Source: Saussurea involucrata (Eukaryota; Streptophyta; Magnoliopsida; Asterales; Asteraceae). Taken from it: a DNA stretch of 64,000 nt. Under the pieces are notes generated by a model. It searched no databases and was not told where the DNA came from. It worked only from the letters and a program-made list of their open reading frames with translations. Position 1 is the first letter of the stretch, and each line of letters starts with the position of its first letter. Location of the stretch: contig CM066313.1 of assembly GCA_033807775.1 (NCBI GenBank), positions 62,976,484 through 63,040,483 on the forward strand, written 5' to 3'. Below, one piece after another: positions 59,961 to 64,000 of this stretch. Both the position numbers and the translations under genes were made by a program.

Positions 59961-60249
59961 AAACCTTGATTTTTAATATCAAGGGATCCACTCTAAACAA
60001 TGATCGTTGGTAGAAACTTGGATTTTTAACCTAGTCTTCATATTAAACAAACAGTTTCTGTTTTTCTGCCATTTTTTCGATTCATTCGAACTCTGGTAAA
60101 ATTATAGAATATGTTATTCTGGTTGAAAACTACATTTTAGTGCTCAGCCTAAAGCTTTTAAGCTTAAAAACTTCATACGAAGCATTCACTTCATACTCTG
60201 AAAAGTTTGATGTTCAAACCCTTTTCTGGATAATTTATCTTTCTCTAAA

Positions 60250-61884
60250 ATGACGAGTACAAACAACTTCCTCTCTGCTGGTTCCTTAACCAAACCTCCC
60301 ACTCTTCTTAAAGAAGAATACCCTCAATGGAAGATTCGAATGATTCACTTCTTTGAGGGTACCGACAAAGAATTGGTTTATTATATCCGTAACCCTCCTT
60401 TCGTTCCCATGATAACTGTACCTCGTGTTCCTGGCACAGACGACACACCAGAAATCCCAGAACACACAAAACCAAAGACCCAGGATAAATGGTCTGATCC
60501 TGATTGGGCAAAATACGAGGTTGCTCAGAAAACTAAGAGAATTCTGATTATGGCCATTCCAAATGACCTTTTCCAGTCCATGGATGCATGTGAATCTGCA
60601 TATGATCTTTGGAAAGAACTGGAAAAACAACTAGAAGGAGGAGCCAAAACCCAGAAAAATCGCAGAGCCCAATACATAAATGAGTACTATGCCTTTAAAG
60701 CTTTGTCAACAGAATCTCTGCAAACTACGTATGATAGGTTCAACTCTCTAATAAACAAGTGCAAGAAGTTCGGCATCCACAGAACCTTTGAAGAAAACAA
60801 CGTTATGTTCCTGAAGTCTCTGAATGAAGAATGGCTTCAGTTATCTATGTCTCTGCAAACAAATCAAGACTTAGATTCCTGGACCCTATCAGACCTCTAT
60901 GGAACATTGGCAGCACAAGAGCCTCAGGTAGCACAAGCAAAAGTCCAGATCATTGCACCTCTTGCATTGGTTGGTAAGACTACAGAGGCTAGAGAGAAAC
61001 CAAAGAAAGAAAAAGCAGTAGAGGAAAGAAAGGAGAAGAAGAAGAAAAACATGATGGTGGAAAGTGAAGAAGAAGAGGAAGTAGCAGCAGAAGAAGAAAC
61101 GACCCTGGCCTCGATAGGTAAATCTTTAGCTCTCTTGACTAGGGAATTCAGCAGAGGATACCAGAAGAAATCTGGTAATGAACGATATGAAAGAGATAAT
61201 CGAGAGAGAGAAGGGTCAAACGACAGAAACGACAGAAGTGGTGACCGACAGAGGTCAAGTGACAGAAATGACAGAGGAAATGACCGACAGAGGTCGGAAG
61301 ACAAAGCTGGCAACACTCCACAGATTCAAGAGTGTTACAAATGTGGTAAGCCAGGCCACTACGCAAATGAATGCCGAACCGAAAGAAGTGGTGACCGACG
61401 GAGGTCGGACGACAGAGCTGGAAACTCCACACAGAGCCAAGGATGCTACAACTGTGGAAAGCCAGGTCACTTCGCCAACGAATGCAGAAGCAAATCAAAT
61501 CGCCTTCAGAGGGATGCAACTTTCTACAAAAAGAAAGTTGAATATTATGCTCAGAAGTCACTAATGGTGAACAAAGAAATATGGGAGTCAGACACATCGT
61601 TTGATGAAGGCGAAACAAAGAATGCTCTATTCTGTGGCATGGCAGAAGTCAGCTCCGACTCCGACAGTGAGGTATCCACTTCTACCTCTAACTCTAATAC
61701 TGCAGAAGATGATTTGATTAAACTTAACATTGAATACACTGAAATGAAAAAGACATGTGAAAATATTCTGAAAAAGCTCACCTTCTATGAGAGAGAAGCT
61801 AGACTTCTCACTCAAGAAAAAGCTAAAATCTTTAAAGAAAAAGAAGATATTGAAATGGACTGGAACAAAAAGTTAATCCATTAA
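60250..61884 (+). CDS. Copia Gag protein (544 residues, two zinc knuckles)
   Basis: It forms the particle and binds RNA. The N-terminal 240 residues match the copia gag (UBN2) fold: YPQWKIRMIHFFEG, SAYDLWKELEKQLEG, YDRFNSLINKCKKFG, FLKSLNEEW. An acidic and lysine-rich stretch follows. Then come Arg/Asp-rich repeats and two CCHC knuckles, CYKCGKPGHYANEC from residue 362 and CYNCGKPGHFANEC from residue 399. The duplicated knuckle-plus-SGDR block suggests an internal tandem duplication. The C-terminal 60 residues look coiled-coil. The frame stops at 61884 because of a one-base frameshift plus stop; the normal extension continues in another frame at 61914. Confidence 0.88.
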   Translation: MTSTNNFLSAGSLTKPPTLLKEEYPQWKIRMIHFFEGTDKELVYYIRNPPFVPMITVPRVPGTDDTPEIPEHTKPKTQDKWSDPDWAKYEVAQKTKRILIMAIPNDLFQSMDACESAYDLWKELEKQLEGGAKTQKNRRAQYINEYYAFKALSTESLQTTYDRFNSLINKCKKFGIHRTFEENNVMFLKSLNEEWLQLSMSLQTNQDLDSWTLSDLYGTLAAQEPQVAQAKVQIIAPLALVGKTTEAREKPKKEKAVEERKEKKKKNMMVESEEEEEVAAEEETTLASIGKSLALLTREFSRGYQKKSGNERYERDNREREGSNDRNDRSGDRQRSSDRNDRGNDRQRSEDKAGNTPQIQECYKCGKPGHYANECRTERSGDRRRSDDRAGNSTQSQGCYNCGKPGHFANECRSKSNRLQRDATFYKKKVEYYAQKSLMVNKEIWESDTSFDEGETKNALFCGMAEVSSDSDSEVSTSTSNSNTAEDDLIKLNIEYTEMKKTCENILKKLTFYEREARLLTQEKAKIFKEKEDIEMDWNKKLIH

Positions 61885-63430
61885 AATAAAAGATTTCTGA
61901 ACTTAATTCTTCTTTGAAAACAAAGTCTAAAGAACTAATGGACGTTGAGTGCGACAGAATGAACATCCTAGCTCTTAAAAATTATTTTCAAAAGGAAAGA
62001 GAAGTCCTCTGTCAAGATTTACTCAGAAGAGATCTTCAAATTAAAAAAGTTCAAGATGCTCAGAAGGTGTACGAAAAAATAAACACACAAATAGGGAGAC
62101 GGGGAATTGGCTTCTGTGATATGGATCCTTATATCGGAACCAAAAGAGACAAGTCTCTGTCCTCTCTATTTCACATTGGAGATACAAGAAAACCTGGATT
62201 TCCAAATCTTCTATCTGTAAGTAAAAGGCAAAAAGTCTCTGGGGAACCTCACAAGAGGAAACCTCTAAAGATGACAAATGTGTGGTTTGAAAACACAGAT
62301 TTGTCACCTTCAATCTCTGTCAAAAGAGAATCCAAACCTAAGAGGTATCTGAAAACTCAAGATCAGATAGGAATCTTCAAGTTTGGTAATCCCGAGACTC
62401 AAACTCAAGTTGCATTTGTCTGCATGATGAATTCTGAAAAGAAATTATCAGCAGAGGCACCTGAGTTCAAGCCAAAAATTACAGAAGAAAAACTTGATAT
62501 CTCTGAAGAAAACCTCTGTACATCTTCCAGCGATCAAGATCTCTCTGAAGAAAACTTAACAGATACTTCTGTTAACTTAGAAGATAGTTCCTTAGAAAAG
62601 GAAGAAAGTGAGTATGGCACATGTTCTGAAAGCCCAGCCTCTATCGAAAGAGAACCAAGTGACTCAACCTCTGTATATGAGGACGATTCATCCTATGACG
62701 AATCAGAGACTGACTCTAAGTCAGAGATCGGACCTAGTGACACAGAGGAGTTTAAACAAACCTCTAAAGTTCTTAACAGAACTATTCCTCCCAAGGAGAA
62801 AATCACTGGAATTCCTACCTGTCCAGACTTTTTGAATATGTGCATACAAGCCAAAACCTCTCTTGAGCTTGAAAATTTCAAACAACAGAAGTTAATGTCC
62901 ACTCAAATTCCAACGAGTTCAAAGATTTTAAAACCCTTAAAACCTGTTAAGAAAAACTAACATGGCAACAGAAGGGTAAATGGACAAAAAATGACAAATC
63001 TTTTTCTTCTGTGACAGTGAAACCTGCAGAAGTTCACCACAGAAGGGGTACACAGAAGGCCACACTCAACAAAGGATTTTGCAAACAACAATCTAGCCTA
63101 CATAAACCTTTTTGTAATAGAAAGTCTAATGTTAGGATAGACTGTAATACCTCTGTGCCCCCATTTAATGTATTTAATGAAAAGTTCAAGCAAATCTCTT
63201 CGCACATTCAATACTGTCATTGCTTTGATCTTATGTTTAAATTAAACCAACACTTCAAAACTCCACACTGTCATCTCTTTGTACCCAAAGAAAATGATAA
63301 ATCCAAGGGTAAGAAGAAACAACATGTTTCTTCAACAGAAGCTAAAACAAAGACCAAGAATGCTAAGGCAAACTTGAAGACCCCTAACAAAATTGGACCC
63401 ATATGGATATGGGTACCTAAAACTCTCTAA
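61885..63430 (+). pseudogene. Copia gag-pol linker region in shifted frames
   Basis: 61914-62960 continues with KTKSKELMDVECDRMN, an acidic serine-rich segment and a lysine tail. A second frameshift lies near 62945. 63011-63430 then continues to KIGPIWIWVPKTL, the motif that precedes protease in this type of copia element. At least three frame breaks show the element is dead. Confidence 0.75.
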
Positions 63431-63512
63431 TTGTCTTGCAGAAGCAGTATGTGCCAATCTGGTATCTAGACTCCGGATGCTCGAGGCACATGACTGGCGA
63501 CAAAGGTCTTCT
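63431..63512 (+). pseudogene. Start of copia protease, truncated
   Basis: YVPIWYLDSGCSRHMTGDK is the conserved copia protease start (catalytic Asp in LDSG). It is out of frame with the preceding ORF by one base and is cut directly afterwards by the junction. Confidence 0.8.
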
Positions 63513-64000
63513 AGTACTACCAGGATGTATAGAATATTTGGACTTATGGCCGTCTTCAAGAATCAACTCTCGGTTTCCTCCCACCTTTGGCACCCAAACG
63601 CGACCTTGGAATAGTTTGACCCCACGACCATCTTCAGTCAGTTGAAGACGTTGTTTAACCATGACTTCCTCTTTCAGATTTTCTTCTAATAATGCTTCCG
63701 CTTGTGCCACTTTGATTCTTTCAATCAGACTTGATGTCACATCAATCCTGGCGTTAGTCGTTTTCAAGCATCCACTATACTCCTTTCTACTTAAGGCATC
63801 AGCCACAACATTTGCTTTTCTAGGGTGGTAATGCAATTCACAATCATAATCCTTAAGTAGTTCTAACCAACGTCGTTGCCTCATGTTCAACTTTTTCTGA
63901 TCAAAGACATGCTTCAAGCTCTTATGATCAGTGAAAAGAGTACACTTCGTTCCATATAAATAATGTTGCCACAACTTCAAAGCAAATACCACAGCAGCTA
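63513..64000 (-). pseudogene. Ty3/gypsy RNase H and integrase N-terminus fragment, truncated at both ends
   Basis: On the minus strand, FALKLWQHYLYG, TDHKSLKHVFDQKKLNMRQR, WLELLKDYDCELHYHPRKAN and VADALSRK are the C-terminal RNase H motifs of chromoviruses (Tekay/Del type). A linker follows and then DGHKSKYSIHPGSTR, the start of the integrase zinc-binding region. The frame is broken at the junction with the copia element. The upstream part lies beyond the window end. Confidence 0.85.

Larger units (their letters stand above)
59249..63510 (+). mobile_element. 5' part of a degraded Ty1/copia element
   Basis: 5' LTR (59249-59946), tRNA-iMet primer site, gag with UBN2-type domain and two zinc knuckles, frame-shifted downstream gag extension, and the start of the copia protease. 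It stops abruptly at about 63505-63515, where an unrelated oppositely oriented gypsy fragment begins. Integrase, reverse transcriptase, RNase H and 3' LTR are absent. The large gag resembles the SIRE lineage, which is inference. Confidence 0.85.

Noticed and set aside
61148..61618. Minus-strand ORF of 156 residues opposite the copia gag zinc knuckles
   Set aside because: It is antisense to conserved coding sequence and Ser/Leu/Cys-rich as expected from Arg/Asp repeats read backwards.

Overview
The window is nuclear DNA of a flowering plant, almost certainly a eudicot. It shows plant-type Ty3/gypsy and Ty1/copia LTR retrotransposons, plant L1-type LINE sequence, Mutator-, PIF/Harbinger- and Stowaway-like DNA elements, a tRNA-derived SINE and one intron-containing host gene, a calcineurin B-like Ca2+ sensor of the CBL10 type. 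The style of the gag proteins reminds me of Asteraceae, but that family-level guess is inference only. There is no rRNA gene, no complete tRNA gene, no CRISPR array and no bacterial-type operon.

Layout. 1-21419: a tandem dimer of an Athila-like Ty3/gypsy element on the minus strand (LTR-internal-LTR-internal-LTR, three LTRs and two internal regions, tRNA-Asp primer sites). Each internal region encodes only gag plus protease, now broken, followed by a long hairpin-rich non-coding tail. A second Ty3/gypsy element (7881-16402, plus strand, TSD aatga) sits inside the second internal region. It has an intact gag ORF but has lost pol except the last codons of the integrase chromodomain. The dimer itself interrupts a LINE (21420-about 23775). 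23838-24374 is a PIF/Harbinger-like MITE. 24812-28831 is a Mutator-like transposase remnant split by a solo LTR (24957-28470) that in turn holds another solo LTR (26177-26964).

28832-32330 is AT-rich with small MITE-like elements and ends in a short exon-like ORF. That ORF is cut by a four-level nest, 32331-49765: a solo LTR (G) holds element D (32886-48205, TSD ccccg), which holds element C (35788-43319, minus strand, TSD tttac). D and C are LTR elements without pol, and C is a relative of the element at 7881 that has also lost gag. A 42-bp tRNA-head insertion and a full SINE also lie in G. 50040-51781 holds MITEs.

51781-56310 is the CBL10-like gene (minus strand, eight coding exons seen). 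Its last visible reading frame ends at the edge of a MITE. 56311-59240 is AT-rich with a roughly 1.4-kb fold-back element. 59249-63510 is the 5' part of a degraded copia element (LTR, primer site, gag with two zinc knuckles, start of protease). It is joined abruptly to an oppositely oriented Ty3/gypsy RNase H-integrase fragment that runs off the window.

How parts fit together. Four LTR element copies of three families (the Athila-like pair, the 7881 element and its relative C, and D) lack most or all of pol but keep LTRs, primer sites and polypurine tracts. They must depend, or have depended, on enzymes supplied by other elements. Several keep hairpin-rich or tandemly repeated non-coding DNA at fixed places, which is the most interesting structural signal here. 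The only convincing host function is Ca2+ sensing by the CBL10-like protein.
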